A stretch of 64,000 nucleotides of DNA from assembly GCA_905220665.1 (NCBI GenBank), contig CAJNAR010000152.1, positions 124,001 through 188,000 on the forward strand. Direction: 5' to 3'. How positions within the stretch are numbered: the stretch's first letter is position 1; the number at the start of each line of letters is the position of its first letter. The translations under genes were made by a program, and so were the position numbers. This document shows positions 23,401 through 34,492 of this stretch, piece by piece. Origin of the DNA: Albugo candida. Its lineage: Eukaryota > Oomycota > Peronosporomycetes > Albuginales > Albuginaceae. The notes below the pieces were generated by a model, which was given only the letters and a program-made list of their open reading frames with translations, made no database searches and was not told where the DNA came from.

Positions 23401-24840
23401 TTTTCGGATCAAGTAAAGTCTATGGGATTACTCAATTTGAGGAATCGATCAGACCATGCATTGGACGGATACGGTCGAAGCGGTCAACGCTCAAACGTCC
23501 GTCTGGCTAGGTGTCATAGTGTTTTTTTATAAAAGGTGCAGTACGTCTTTATCGTACAGTGATAAACACTTTGAACAATCTGGTCGTGAGCGAAATCAAG
23601 ATGATTGGTAATGCACAAGAAAAGCTGGCTTGAGCTGTCGAGGATTATGACCATGGCTTTTTCATCAGCTTTCTATTCGTACTTCACCAACGAACTGAAT
23701 GAAAAAGCATCGAAGAATAACATTTAAGTATACAGATGATGGAGGAAGGGTTGACGTAAAACAACCGCAGGACGAGGAACGAAGCTCGATGTTAATCCGA
23801 ATTACGTACAGAGCACTAAAAATCCTAGAAACGTTCCAAATGGTAATAAGGAAGAACACACAGAAAGCGGTAATTTCCAAAGCTTACTCACTCAAATGAT
23901 AGAGAGGTAAAGGAGTCTGTCAAATGACTCTTCCTGATGCTTTCATCTCTTTCAGAAATCTAGCGACCGCTCATATTTTTCAACAAGCATTGAAATCTCG
24001 ACATTCGACAAGTATTCATCATAGCCTTCTCAACACGTGGATGAAGTCAAGTGGGAATTTCTATAGCCGGCTACTAAAAGACGCAATGTGGACTATGGTA
24101 TCAGCATTTTCACGGCGTTTTCGTGCTGCTTTGGACAGTTTCCAGTCGCCTTTGTAGCTTCACTGAAAACCACAGAAGCATTACATACGCAGCTACGTTC
24201 TTGAATAAACGGGTAAATAAAATGCCCTTTTTCTTTGATGTTTGAATCAGATTGCACCTATCATTCGAAGCAACAAGAGCAGTGGCTATAGCCATTCTTC
24301 ACTTTTTTCCGAAAAATGAAGGCTACATTTTAGAAATGTAAGTACGAGCATCTTTCTTTACAAAGTTACCTTTTTCTTCGGTTGATACCGATCTATTTTG
24401 CCATATTTGTAACTGGAACGATATTGAATAGGTCAAAAATTGACTGACCATTCCAGACCTGTTACATATCGTATGTGATCATTCTGACTGGATAGCGTTG
24501 ACGATATTAATAATAATAAAGAAGGTAATAAACCTGATTGTCGAGCTAGCCCGCTGATACTAGCTGATATCTTTTCTTTATGCTCACCAAAATTAACGAC
24601 GAGAGATAGGGAGGGGAAATGGCTACCTGGATGTCAGCGCAGCACAAGGCTGAAGTCTCAAGAATCCTGAAGATTGATTTCTGTTAATGCTTGAGTCTAT
24701 AACCTTCCCAACGATTGGATCGGTCGTTTGATTATCCAATCGTTTTTTCTTCTTTATTGCTGATGCAATATATCGTCGTCAGGTGCAGCTCATATATGAA
24801 ACTATGAGTTGCACTGTAGGGGCACATTGGGGGTAGCTTC
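20421..24840. other. Long stretch without a recognisable gene
   Basis: Open frames are short. The longest, plus-strand 22796-23224 (142 codons, no ATG at its 5' end) and minus-strand 22279-22599 (106 codons), have no domain I recognise. The minus-strand sequence at about 22.1-22.6 kb reads continuously protein-like (DSSDRALDKLAYLLLINRV, then VVEVSAGIVHNLTRKQISCF) but cannot be assigned. The end contains a small hairpin at 24710-24744, listed separately. Confidence 0.3.
24710..24744. repeat. 11-bp perfect inverted repeat followed by T-run
   Basis: AACGATTGGAT and ATCCAATCGTT are separated by 13 nt and followed by TTTT. It resembles a terminator hairpin but lies next to no gene in a eukaryotic setting, so a function is doubtful. 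Confidence 0.7.
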
Positions 24841-25093
24841 TGTTAGCGAATGCGTAGTGTTGGGAGTGGTAAAATGACTACTAAAATATATTTAGGTCCT
24901 TAGTTCGCAAACTCTCTTGCTGCTCTACTCCTACTGGATTCTTCGACTATACCTTGATAGTTTTCATACGGTACATTACTAATCGTACAGCCGCGCATTA
25001 GGAATCGCCTGGCCGCGCGTCAGTAATCCTGTGCCGTTAACAAGATGCGTCGTGCGATAGCGTAACCGGACAACAAAACACCCTTTTTTAACA
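24841..25093 (-). repeat. Copia 3' LTR (253 bp)
   Basis: On the plus strand it starts TGTTAGCGAATGCG and ends TTTTTTAACA. It aligns along its whole length with 29095-30035 once the 678-bp insertion and its target duplication are removed. Confidence 0.93.
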
Positions 25094-25103
25094 CTCCTCC
25101 TCG
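25094..25103 (-). other. Polypurine tract
   Basis: The minus strand reads CGAGGAGGAG directly before TGTTAAAA of the 3' LTR, the position of the plus-strand primer. Confidence 0.85.
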
Positions 25104-25126
25104 CGATCGCATCATCGGCACCTTAT

Positions 25127-25560
25127 CTAGTGTAAACCCACTAGCGGTCGCAACTTGGCGATCTTGTGCTTGTCTACTGCCTTAGTCAATAGGTCCGCAA
25201 GCATGATATCAGACAGAACGTAGCACGTCTCCTGTATGCCACGACGGGCAAAGTCCTTCAAAAATTTGAGGCGCACATCGATATGTTTTGCTCTCATGGA
25301 CGAATCCTCACCCTCAATCTGGTGGATAGCCGCTTGATTATCCACTTGCATCTTCACGAGCAGAGACGGTGCAAGTCCCATTTTCATCAGCATTTCCTTT
25401 ATCCCAAGGATCTCGCGGCCGTTTCGGACGCTGCCACAAATCGGCCTCCATCTTCGAAATGGAAACTCCTCCTTGCTTTTCGCCGGCCAGCTCACGGGCA
25501 TTCCATTGAATAACACCATCGTTCCAGTCAGGGACTCCCTGTCATCCTTGTCCGCGGCTA
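25127..25560 (-). pseudogene. Copia RNase H domain
   Basis: The frame 25519-25127 includes LGIKEMLMKMGLAPSLLVKM, QVDNQAAIHQIEGEDSSMRA with the catalytic Asp, KHIDVRLKFLKDFARRGI and CYVLSDIMLADLLTKAVDKH, ending near the polypurine tract. This domain is the best preserved in the element. Upstream, DWAG/SGYV-like sequence is in other frames. Confidence 0.9.
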
Positions 25561-26740
25561 AATCTGCATCGCTATATGATTATAGCGTAACAGCATGTTC
25601 ACCATCAGTACCGGCACGCATCTCGAGTCTTATATTCTTGCTTCCCGGAAATTTCCTTGCAATGCTCTTGGCCAATTTCCAGTCTTTCTTCCACGGATGA
25701 TGCGTTTGACGCGTTACCTTTTGCATCGCAAACCTGATATCTGGGCGATTGCGCCGCTCGACCCACAACAAACTTCCAACGAGAGGCTGAAGCGACCGTA
25801 TTGATGGTTCTCCAGGCTCTGGATCCTTCAAAAGTAGGATACTTTCCGGTCTGGCTACGTCATAGCGCTGCTACCCGATCGGTGTACGCGTTGGATTCGC
25901 CGACGCCAAACCGTGTTACCGGAGCAACTCTTGTATGGCCTCTTACTGATCCAGAGCATAGGAGCTGCGCATCGAGCGCCTTAGCTCAAATTCCTAGAAA
26001 TCTGGACACCTCTCCCAGGCTCTTAATTGAAAGCGATTCCATCGCGGCAAGAAACCAATCGACCGATGCAGCCTTTGTCTCCGTGACTAGGAAATCGTCG
26101 ACGTACACGCCAACTACAGTAGCATCATAACCGTCGAGTTTGTAGTACAGGCAAAAATCACTGTTGCACTGTCCAAATCTTGATTCCTTGATTCTCGTAT
26201 GCAACAGCTGGCTTCATGGTCGTCCCGCCTGTTTCAAACCATACAGGCGTTTCTTGAACTCGAGTGCGACTTCACTTGCACTGGACACTTCAAGTTCCTA
26301 GATTTTTTCGTCCTTGATCTTTATGCCTCTTAGTACGTGCAGCAGTATCTCCAAATGATCCTCCTTGTTAACCTCTACATAGTCATTTGGAATGTCGTCA
26401 TGTTTTGCAGGTACACCCCATGTCACCGCAAGTCGTAGGATCACATTCATTGTTGACATGTCCATAACGGCTGCCAAGGTCAATGAGTAGTCAACACCAA
26501 AGACTTGTTCATTTCGTCATTCAACAAGTCGTGCCTTGAGCCGGTCCACTGCGCCGTTTTCGTCTATCTTGGTCTTGTACACCCAGTTACTGTGCAGCAT
26601 TTTTGAAGAGGCTGGTCGCTTGATCAGGTTCCAAACTTTGTAGGACTCAAGCTCCTAAATTTCTTCGAGCATTGCCTTGCTCCAACCTTCAGCCTTTGGG
26701 CTGAGCGTCGCCTCAACGTGCGTCTTCGGGTCAGTCTCGT
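25560..26740 (-). pseudogene. Copia reverse transcriptase, fragmented
   Basis: Blocks from high to low coordinate include a TKWVYK-like start around 26590, LAAVMDMSTMNVILRLAVTW (about 26483), VNKEDHLEILLHVLRGIKIK (about 26370), RFGQCNSDFCLYYKLDGYDA with VVGVYVDDFLVTETKAASVD (26204 downward; YVDD intact), FLGI, and EPGEPSIRSLQPLVGSLLWV with RPDIRFAMQKVTRQTHHP (25831 downward). Frames change between most blocks. Confidence 0.9.
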
Positions 26741-26786
26741 ATGCTTGTAGCACGGTGGCTACATCAATCTTCGCAGACATTTCTTC

Positions 26787-28000
26787 TTATTTTCGACTGC
26801 TTAGTTGACCCAAGTGTGGAATAGGGGTCACTCGTTCACTTCTTGAGCTTGCCCTTGCCATTTTTCTTGTTTTTACCATCACCAATGTCTTCTTGAGTGA
26901 TTTACGAATCTGCTTGAAGGTTCCATCTTGGTCTCCTCGCTGCAACCTAATTCTAAGTTGCTCGTTCTGCAAGTCCGAAAGCGTGTGAATATTCTTGACG
27001 TGTTGCGTCACAACGACGACGTTGTTCTTGCAATTATATACTCGATAGCCCTTGGTCTCGTCACTGCGCCCAACGATCATGCCAACCTGGGCTCGATCAT
27101 CGAGTGAACTCTTCTTCGGGTCGCGGTATACAGTACACATGGAGCCAAATTCAACGACACCGCGTAGGTCTTGAACTTGCTGTGTCAGCACCTCGATTCG
27201 GGATGCACAATTGTGGCTCGATTTTGTAGGAATGCGATTCAATATGTACGATGAGTACGCAACCGCGTCACCTCAGAAAGGCAGCGAGAGGTCGCTTCCG
27301 AATATCATCGAGCGCGCCATATTTAGCACCGTCCGGTGCATGCGCTCTGCTTTGCCAGTTGACGCTTGATTCGCGCCTCGCTGACCTGTCTCGATACGCC
27401 AGCTTTTTTGCATAGTAAGTCTACGTTCTGACACTCACGCTGCCATCGGTTCGAAGCACATGTCCCGGCAACTAAAACGTTTCTCGAAGAACGTCAAGAA
27501 CTACTTGAACTTCCGTACCGCTTGGTCCTTGATACGCGCGAGTAATTACTCTTGTGGTCAAAATAATGAATGAGGTACCTATTTCCCATTCGATCCTTTG
27601 GTGTCATAGGTTCTTTCAGGTCCAAGCAAACCACACCACCGAGCGATCAATCGGTGAATTAACGCGGTGTCTTTTCTGGGATGTACATTTTTGGTCTGTT
27701 TTGATTGCGCACACGTAGCAATGTCTTTCGTTGATGATCAGTAATTCTTCTCTTGGATCCAGATTCGCGCGCCATTAGTTCAATTTTCTCATAGGAGAGG
27801 TGACCTAGGCATTGATGAAAGTGAATTAGGGTCCCCGCATGCACACCTACATCACCTTCCCGCTCCTTCGCTTCGTCCGTTGTAGTCCTAACCTGGCCGG
27901 CCTCTTTTGGACCTGTTATCACGTCTTGGATCTCCAGACGTTGTTATGCATCGCCAGGTCGAATATAACGTCCCTGGTAGTGAGCGATAAAACCGATCGC
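26787..28000 (-). pseudogene. Copia integrase with zinc domain, fragmented
   Basis: HFHQCLGHLSYEKIELMARE at about 27880 is the first half of the HHCC zinc domain. The DDE core region (27250-27750) is broken into small frames. The C-terminal piece 27242-26787 has DDRAQVGMIVGRSDETKGYR followed by a charged linker, almost the same tail as in the 15.3-20 kb element. No continuous integrase can be read. Confidence 0.85.
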
Positions 28001-28036
28001 CGAGCATCCTTGTACTCGAGCGCGTAGCCCTTTAGC

Positions 28037-28399
28037 TCAAGTATGCCATGGGAAACGATATTTCGAGTCAGCATCGGTGCAGTAGACTTCAGTAAGTCGA
28101 ATTTTAGTTGGTCTTCCACGTGCCATCACGCGGAGAACCACACTTCCGACCATTGTTAGATGAAACGGTTTTCCATCGCCGACCAAGCATTGGTCTCCGC
28201 ACTTGCGATCATCTTCGAGCAGTGCACTATTGTTCAGCAGGTGCCTTCTGGAACCGCTATCCAGGATCCATGAATCGTTTTGAGTCGTGGCATCTTGTCC
28301 AGACGGCGTGTAGTTGACAACATCCTTGGTTTTAGTGTTGTTACGCCAAGCTCCCTTGACATCGTTGGCTCTCTTCGACTTTTTCCCTTCAGGATTCAC
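28037..28399 (-). pseudogene. Copia protease region
   Basis: The frame contains NDSWILDSGSRRHLLNNSAL, the aspartic protease active site (DSG) of Copia polyproteins, followed by LVGDGKPFHLTMVGSVVLRV and KIRLTEVYCTDADSKY. Upstream in the same frame is the linker from the gag zinc knuckle. Confidence 0.88.
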
Positions 28400-28435
28400 C
28401 GACTGGATGTTCGCGACCTCACCACACCCGAAACA
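28394..28435 (-). other. Gag zinc knuckle with last two ligands lost
   Basis: The minus strand reads CFGCGEVANIQSVN. The two Cys of the CX2C pair remain, but the His and the final Cys positions are both Asn, so zinc binding should be lost. Confidence 0.75.
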
Positions 28436-28439
28436 CGTG

Positions 28440-29080
28440 CGCGTGTTAACGCGTGGTTTATATGTTCAGAAACATGGTTTACTACATCCTTACCAACGCG
28501 GCAGGGCTTCGAGTGTGCAACTCCACAGACTGCGTGAAATGCGCGAGCTATTCGGCTTGTACAAGGTAATCAACCCGGTTTCCGTCGTAGTTGGACATAA
28601 GTAACGCGTGGAGCTCAGTCGATGCATAGTGCACAATATTGTCCAGCACCAGCGCGTCAGCGCCACCACATGCATCGCGTACCGCCACCAAGTAGAGGTA
28701 ATGCTAGGGCCAGCTCCTCTTGGAGTTCTTCCTTGCCGTGAACAATTTCATCGACTGTGAAGCAGTAATCTTGAACTTCAGGTGTAAGCGTTCTACGACG
28801 TGCGCGGGAGTCGAAATTAGTCCCCACCAAGTCTCGACCTGCTTTTTGTAGTACCGCGCGGCGATACCACTCAGATAGTGCCCAAGCAGGTCCTTCTTGA
28901 CGTCTTCGGACCAGTCGAAGCCACAGGCGGATTGTGCGTACTAAATCTACCTCATGAATATCCTTCCCCGATATAGGAAACTGGAGCCCAAATCTCGATA
29001 CAGCTCTGAGCCATCAAACCTTCCAATCGTCAGTATTCGTTGACGCTCATCCGGTACCCGCATTGTATGTTGAGCGTCCG
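28440..29080 (-). pseudogene. Copia gag, fragmented
   Basis: The most readable block, about 28700 to 28550, contains YLYLVAVRDACGGADALVLD and NIVHYASTELHALLMSNYDG in frames joined by one shift, closely like the gag at about 19 kb. The N-terminal part toward the primer site is too broken to follow. Confidence 0.75.
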
Positions 29081-29081
29081 G

Positions 29082-29094
29082 TGGGCTCATAACC
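29082..29094 (-). other. Primer-binding site matching initiator tRNA-Met anticodon arm
   Basis: Immediately inside the 5' LTR the minus strand reads GGTTATGAGCCCA. Its complement TGGGCTCATAACC is the anticodon stem-loop (CAT anticodon) of eukaryotic initiator tRNA-Met, not the tRNA 3' end. Drosophila copia uses the same arrangement, priming from a half tRNA-iMet. Confidence 0.8.
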
Positions 29095-30035
29095 TGTTAG
29101 CAAATGTGTAGTGTTGGCGGTTGTAAAATGACTACTAAAATATATTTGGGAGCCGCTATGGCCACAGACAGTTATACTACGGCCACAGACAAAAGTACTA
29201 CAATTGATCTAACCAATCACAGCTCACGAAATTATATTGTTGCCAAGTACGCCAGAACTGGCGACGCAGCAAATGAAATTTATACCTTTCGCGCAGCCGA
29301 CCCCACGTGGTGACATTTTTCAACATATCAACTGGAAGATCTCATATTACACCTTCGAAGAGTATTTGAACAGGTTAGTTTATAATATTCCTTTGTTTTT
29401 TCCAATCACTAAAGTTTCGCAATGAAAGCTAGAATAAGCTCGATTTCCAATGGCAACCGGCGCGAAGCCATGCTCCTCTACTTATATTACTAACTACATC
29501 TAATTCTAAAAATAGAATTATATCAACAAATAATAAGTAGTTTTATAAAAAACGACTTTTTATTTTTCTTAACAGCAACAGTCACCTTTCCAACATCCTA
29601 ATCTTTAGAGCGTCCACTATTAACCTACCATATACATACATCAGAAAAAAACCGTACTTACGCTAAAACAATATAACAAAAATAGCGTAAGAAACAGAAT
29701 GAGCTCGTGTACAAAAGTAGACAAGTGACCTGATTGGCTAGCGTACTTAGCATAAATTGAGCTGTGATTGGTTAGATCAATTGTCTGTGGCCGTAGTATT
29801 AATGTCTGTGGCCATAGCGGCTCCCAAAATATTTAGGTCCTTAGTTCGCGAACTCTCTTGCTACTCTAAGCCTACTGGATTCTTCGAGTATACCTTGATA
29901 GTTTTCCATACCGCGCATTACTAGTCGTACAGTCGCGCATTAGTAATCGCCTGGCCGTGCGTCAGTAATCCCGTGCCTTTCCCAGCATACATCGTGCGAT
30001 AGCGTAACCTGACAACAACACACCCTTCTTCAACA
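29095..30035 (-). repeat. Copia 5' LTR interrupted by a DNA transposon
   Basis: 29095-29147 and 29826-30035 together match the 3' LTR. Without the inserted 678 bp and 9-bp duplication the LTR is about 254 bp, as expected. Confidence 0.93.
29148..29825. mobile_element. Non-autonomous Mutator-like DNA transposon (MITE), 678 bp
   Basis: The ends are inverted repeats: 29148-29226 and 29758-29825, both beginning GGGAGCCGCTATGGCCACAG on the inward-reading strand. The left copy carries 11 extra bases (AAAAGTACTAC). The sequence GGCCACAGAC occurs twice within each end, about 22 bp apart, as expected of transposase-binding sites. The flanks AATATATTT (29139-29147) and AAAATATTT (29826-29834) match at 8 of 9 positions, and the other LTR shows the empty site, so the target duplication is 9 bp. 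Long inverted repeats with GG-type ends and 9-bp duplications point to the Mutator superfamily. No transposase is encoded. Confidence 0.9.
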
Positions 30036-32915
30036 TCTTCCGCTTCATAATTGTCGCATTGGTGCTTTCGCATCTAGTACAACTTATGTTGATTATCAGC
30101 AAAAATAGCTATCGGTCCACCAATACTCATGTTCGTCTTGTTTCACGCATCCTCATATGCGCCAGCTATTCATGGACAATTGTACCCCAAAGTTGCAGTC
30201 AGCCTTGTCATACTATCATGGATGGAAAATATCCAAAGTGATGATATGCAACGCAACAGAATCCCGATGCAAATTGTGATTTCTTAGATGCTTCCTTGTA
30301 TCAACTCGCAATGCGTGAAGGCATGTTGAGCGCAGATTATAAAACTTACAACAGCGCTGAAGAAAGCATTAGGCCGGTATTGGACGTCGAGCTCTCCACC
30401 AAGCGCGTCCAAAATCCAAACCACGATTGAGCTGATCTTTGTGAGAGATTAGCCTGATAATATATTAAAGTTGAGTCAACCACTTTTACAAAATACGATA
30501 TGCTTACTTTGCTTCGATATCGTCTAAAAGGAACATTGATCGGTGAATTTGCTGTAGGTGCGCTTGATTTCTCAATCTGCGTGTGAATTAGGTGTCTTCA
30601 ATTTCAGATCAGTTACTATAGCAGGCCGCTTTCGTGTTTCAGTTCCAAATCAAGTCCGTGATGGTGGAGTATGAGATAACGAATAAAACTGATTCCTCTC
30701 GCGGTATCCGATGCCAGAACATTGAAAATAGCTTTTTGCGCTTTCCTCACCTGCGCAATGCACTGACCAACCGATCATGCATATACATGCGATTGGTCTT
30801 CTCTACCATATCGCATGACTCGGCGACTTTCTGTATTATCGCTTGCTGTGGATGCCAAGTCATTCGCTTCTTCGTGTTCCCAATCTCCTGATCCTAAACA
30901 AGTATCGGGGCGGCAACCGTAGGTGCAATGGCTTCAATTGAGCTGATAGATCCTTATTTGCTGATCTGACAAGGTCAGGCAATAGTGCTCCAAACCTCGC
31001 TAAAGTGTTGTGATTTGTTCATTCAAAAGGCGCACTTGCTGATACCTTCTATGATATATAGCTTATAATAGGGTCTTCACTTTCAGCTTTTTTTGGAGTG
31101 ATATCCTTTTTAGATTGGTCGCATGACACCTCAAGAATACTATTGTGTGGCCCAGCGCTGCTCTCATGAGGATTCCGCTGAAGTTCAAAATGAATCAAAG
31201 TAGTATTTGTGTCGGACCGTGATGCACTGCAATATTGATTTGATTGGATGGTACATGATAGCCCGGTGAGTTATCTCCAAAAACAGACACACTAATCACA
31301 ACATCGTCCATGGCATGATAAAATCTCTCTTCAGTTTTCTCGTTTGCGATAACATACTTCACTGTCGCTTTTTCTTGAGTGTACGCTCTTATTCACGGTT
31401 TTCTTCCAGGTGAGTACGGAGCTTTTTTATCACCTTACTAGCTTCTTCTTGTACTCTTCGGTCCATGGACTCGGTCGATATATACTCACAAAGCTGTTTT
31501 GTAGACAAGTGATGACTCCACAACGGGGCTGAAGAAGTCTTTGATGACTGCTTGGGAATTACGTGTCGAAGCAGGACGTTTCAAGCGAGGGAGCATTATA
31601 GCTGCTATTTTATCGCAAGTTAATTTCTTTTCCTTACCAAGTCAATACTACTATCAACACCAGCTACCTAAGAACAGTCTTGTTGAATGCGAACGTATTT
31701 TTGTCGTGAATGATACAGACATCATGCCTGCGATTTTCATGTTTCTGATCTGAAGCTTTAATGATCGATTCTCAGTAAGTAATTGCTGATTTCTTATGAT
31801 CGACTCAATAATGTGTTGCGCACCTGTTGTAGCTTGTTCTTCTCATCGAGTAGTCGCTTCAAAGCTCCGCAATCTGCACGACATATGTCCTTAATCAGTC
31901 TTATTTACCTGCTCCCTGAGCACAAGAAGCGTTACTCATTTATGACTTTCGCACTTGATAAAATCAAAATTCTACTAAATCAATTTCGACCTCTTTTTTC
32001 CAACTTCATACAATCGGCAAGAAACAAGTCGTAGCCCCAAGTGTCTATGGGTCCCATCTATCCCGTTTGCGGCATACAATGTTTACACAGTGAGAAGTTT
32101 GTATCTGAAAACATGGCTGGCCTCTCACTCTTTCTCAGTCGGACGCTGTGATGAGATTTTATGGCAGGTGGAGACTGCTGGTATCGCTCAGAATTCAGTC
32201 GATCGTCTAGGATGCGTTTGCGATCTCACCCAGTGGTGAATCTATCTGTCATCTACTACCTCCTGCTACAGCTTACTGTCTACGTTATAAAGTATCCTCA
32301 GCAGCTTTTCTTAGCCGGATCCAATGTATATATCCTTCTTTTGTTGGAGATTTGTGCCCAAACGCTTCATTTGTAAGCCATGTATTGCTTTCCATGGGAA
32401 AAAGATTGGACGTTTCGGACCTTGGAAGAAGTGGCTGACGATTTCTTAACGCGCGATGTGGTTAGGACACTAAGCCAAGTTTTTACCACACATTGTACGC
32501 ACTCGTATCATAAGAGGTGGCACTTTAGCAGGGGATAAACACCAGACCTTTTTGTGTTATTAGGCAATTTTTGCATGATTAACATGCACTAAATATACCG
32601 CATCATGGCTCTTACTTGAGATAAACTTCTACCTCTTAGATTTTGGTTTTTATTGGTGTCTGTTTCAAATGTCGAGTACAAGTCGTCAGATTGACACTGA
32701 CTACCTCCGTTGCCAGAAGCAATTCCTTCTTTTGCATTTTTGACACCGCTTCAATCGCTATCAGTTGAACATAAAGGATAGGTATTGAAAAGGAAATCCT
32801 AGAGGCTGCATAAATTCATAATTTGAATAAGTCGAATACGAAAATCTTATTTACATGTGACATTATTATATTACATTATTGTACAATAGCTGCGTCTCTT
32901 CCATAATTTACAAAA
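30036..32915. other. No intact gene; possible decayed minus-strand gene
   Basis: Minus-strand frames include short protein-like pieces, for example STESMDRRVQEEASKVIKKL (about 31490-31390), EERFYHAMDDVVISVSVFGD (about 31330) and RYQQVRLLNEQITTL (about 31040). They suggest a coiled-coil protein broken by stops. I could not join them by splice sites, and no domain is recognisable. The rest shows nothing. Confidence 0.3.
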
Positions 32916-34492
32916 TCAGCAAGACGCAAGCACCGCAGCACGAGTGATATTTCGGCATGTCAAGGATCCGCGAGATCTCTCCAGCGTCGCATCGGAAACT
33001 GCGCATTCAGCATATTCTCGTGGTAACGTTTGTGTGTGAGGATTCACAAACTTCTCGACACTCGTGAGTTCTGCTGCAACTCGCAAATCTTCGATACTTT
33101 GAGGGCCATAATTGAGCATGCTTTGTACCATGTGCCGCGTTGACTTGAGCACGACTACACAGATAGATACCTTAGCATGGATCAACACCAATCAATCAAT
33201 CCTTACCGCTAAACTCCATATACGATCCATTAAATCGATGCCAGGCCGCATCCATTTTGACAAATGCTATGTAAAATGACACATTAAAAAAAGGAAAAAT
33301 GCCTTCAAATCAAAGTCATCAAACCCCAGTAATATAGTTCATAAAAACCATTGGGCTCCGCAAAAAGCTTCCAGAAAGTCTCGTACATGCTCGTGTAATT
33401 TCCAGTGCCAAGCTGCAGTATATCGGCTAACATACAGGTCAAATTGATCCCTGCAGCACAAACCGGATACCATTTTTTGCTCCCGGAAGGCTGTTGATGC
33501 TCAACGATAGCAAGCATTTTTTGTGGATACTTCTCAAAGACATACACAAGACATTTAAGTGCAAGAATTCCGCCTCCACGAAAATCTGTCTGTGGATCTT
33601 CTCGCTGGAATCCAAGTTCGACCCATCGATTAGAGATTCGCTCAAAAGCACAGGATGTCATATTACTTGGTTGGAAATTCTTGATAGGATTCTGATGAAT
33701 TGTATTCCATAGACGCAAAAGTAAGACTTCAAACATATCGTTTCCTCTAATACAGCGATGGTTCAAATCCGCTTGAAGTGCATCAAGCACCGCAATCGTC
33801 TCCTGCGACACCAATAGATCTGCCGATGGTCGACGTGCTCGTTGAAAAATGGCCTGTTTTGCTGACGTAATCTTTGATGAAGCACCAGAATGTAATCGTT
33901 GTAATCTACTTTTCGCAACGACCATCAAGTCGTCTGATTCATTGCCTGAAGCGGTTGGAGAGGACGTTAGTTTGATGCTCCCCTTTAGCGAGCGTGATAC
34001 TCGGCTGAGCTTGGAGTATACATCACAACTGAATCCACTTGAGCGTCCGTGATGCCCGGCCGAATGTGTGGTCGCTCCATTCCATATATTCGAATCATAC
34101 GCATCGTTATCACTTACTCGTACACCATCCACACAAAACGTATCACAAATCTCACATTGAAACAGCTCGGGATGATTTATAAATGTGCACACATGACACA
34201 CCCATCGACCGTCAATACCATTGATATAAATATCTGCAGAACATGTACAATCCAATGGAAGTGATCCCATAATTGTTGTGTGGGATTCTTGATCTTCTTC
34301 GCACGTTTTTACAGCCGGAAGGCAACTTGACATTACCGTTCCATTTCGCATCGATACCTCCTTTTTCGACGCAATATCCGTTATTGTGTGTGCGACTAGC
34401 ATGTTTGCTTGCTTTTCAATAAATACAGGGTCCAGCATAGCTTGTTCGATCAATTTGAGGTCAGCTGCATCCCAAGTTGCATGATGCGACAT
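32916..34492 (-). CDS. ELMO-domain protein with NZF/RanBP2-type zinc finger
   Basis: The model has three exons: 34492-33325, 33266-33207 and 33154-32916, with GT-AG introns of 58 and 52 bp, giving 488 residues from an ATG. Residues 97-116 form a RanBP2/NZF finger (W97, C99, C102, N106, C113, C116) with Thr103-Phe104 and Ile115 at the places that contact ubiquitin in NZF fingers. The ELMO domain covers about residues 240-425. RWVELGFQREDPQTDFRGGG holds the conserved Arg (R305) that acts as GAP finger in ELMOD-type Arf-family GAPs, and the exon-joined end AFVKMDAAWHRFNGSYMEFS plus VVLKSTR completes the domain. A role as a GAP for Arf/Arl GTPases that also binds ubiquitin is inferred. The intron positions are certain in that they alone restore the ELMO sequence; the C-terminal 60 residues are unrecognised. 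Confidence 0.9.

Larger units (their letters stand above)
24841..30035 (-). mobile_element. Complete but inactive Ty1/Copia LTR retrotransposon
   Basis: Both LTRs are recognisable (24841-25093 and 29095-30035, the latter with a later insertion), starting TGTTAG and ending AACA, so the element has the TG...CA ends of LTR elements. Between them, on the minus strand, gag, protease, integrase, RT and RNase H follow in Copia order, each with frame breaks. The flanks are GCTTC (24836-24840) and TCTTC (30036-30040), an imperfect 5-bp target duplication (4 of 5). By eye the two LTRs differ at around thirty positions in about 253, so the insertion is old. Confidence 0.95.

Noticed and set aside
24710..24744. 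Rho-independent terminator
   Set aside because: The hairpin and T-run fit in form, but the DNA is eukaryotic and no gene ends here.
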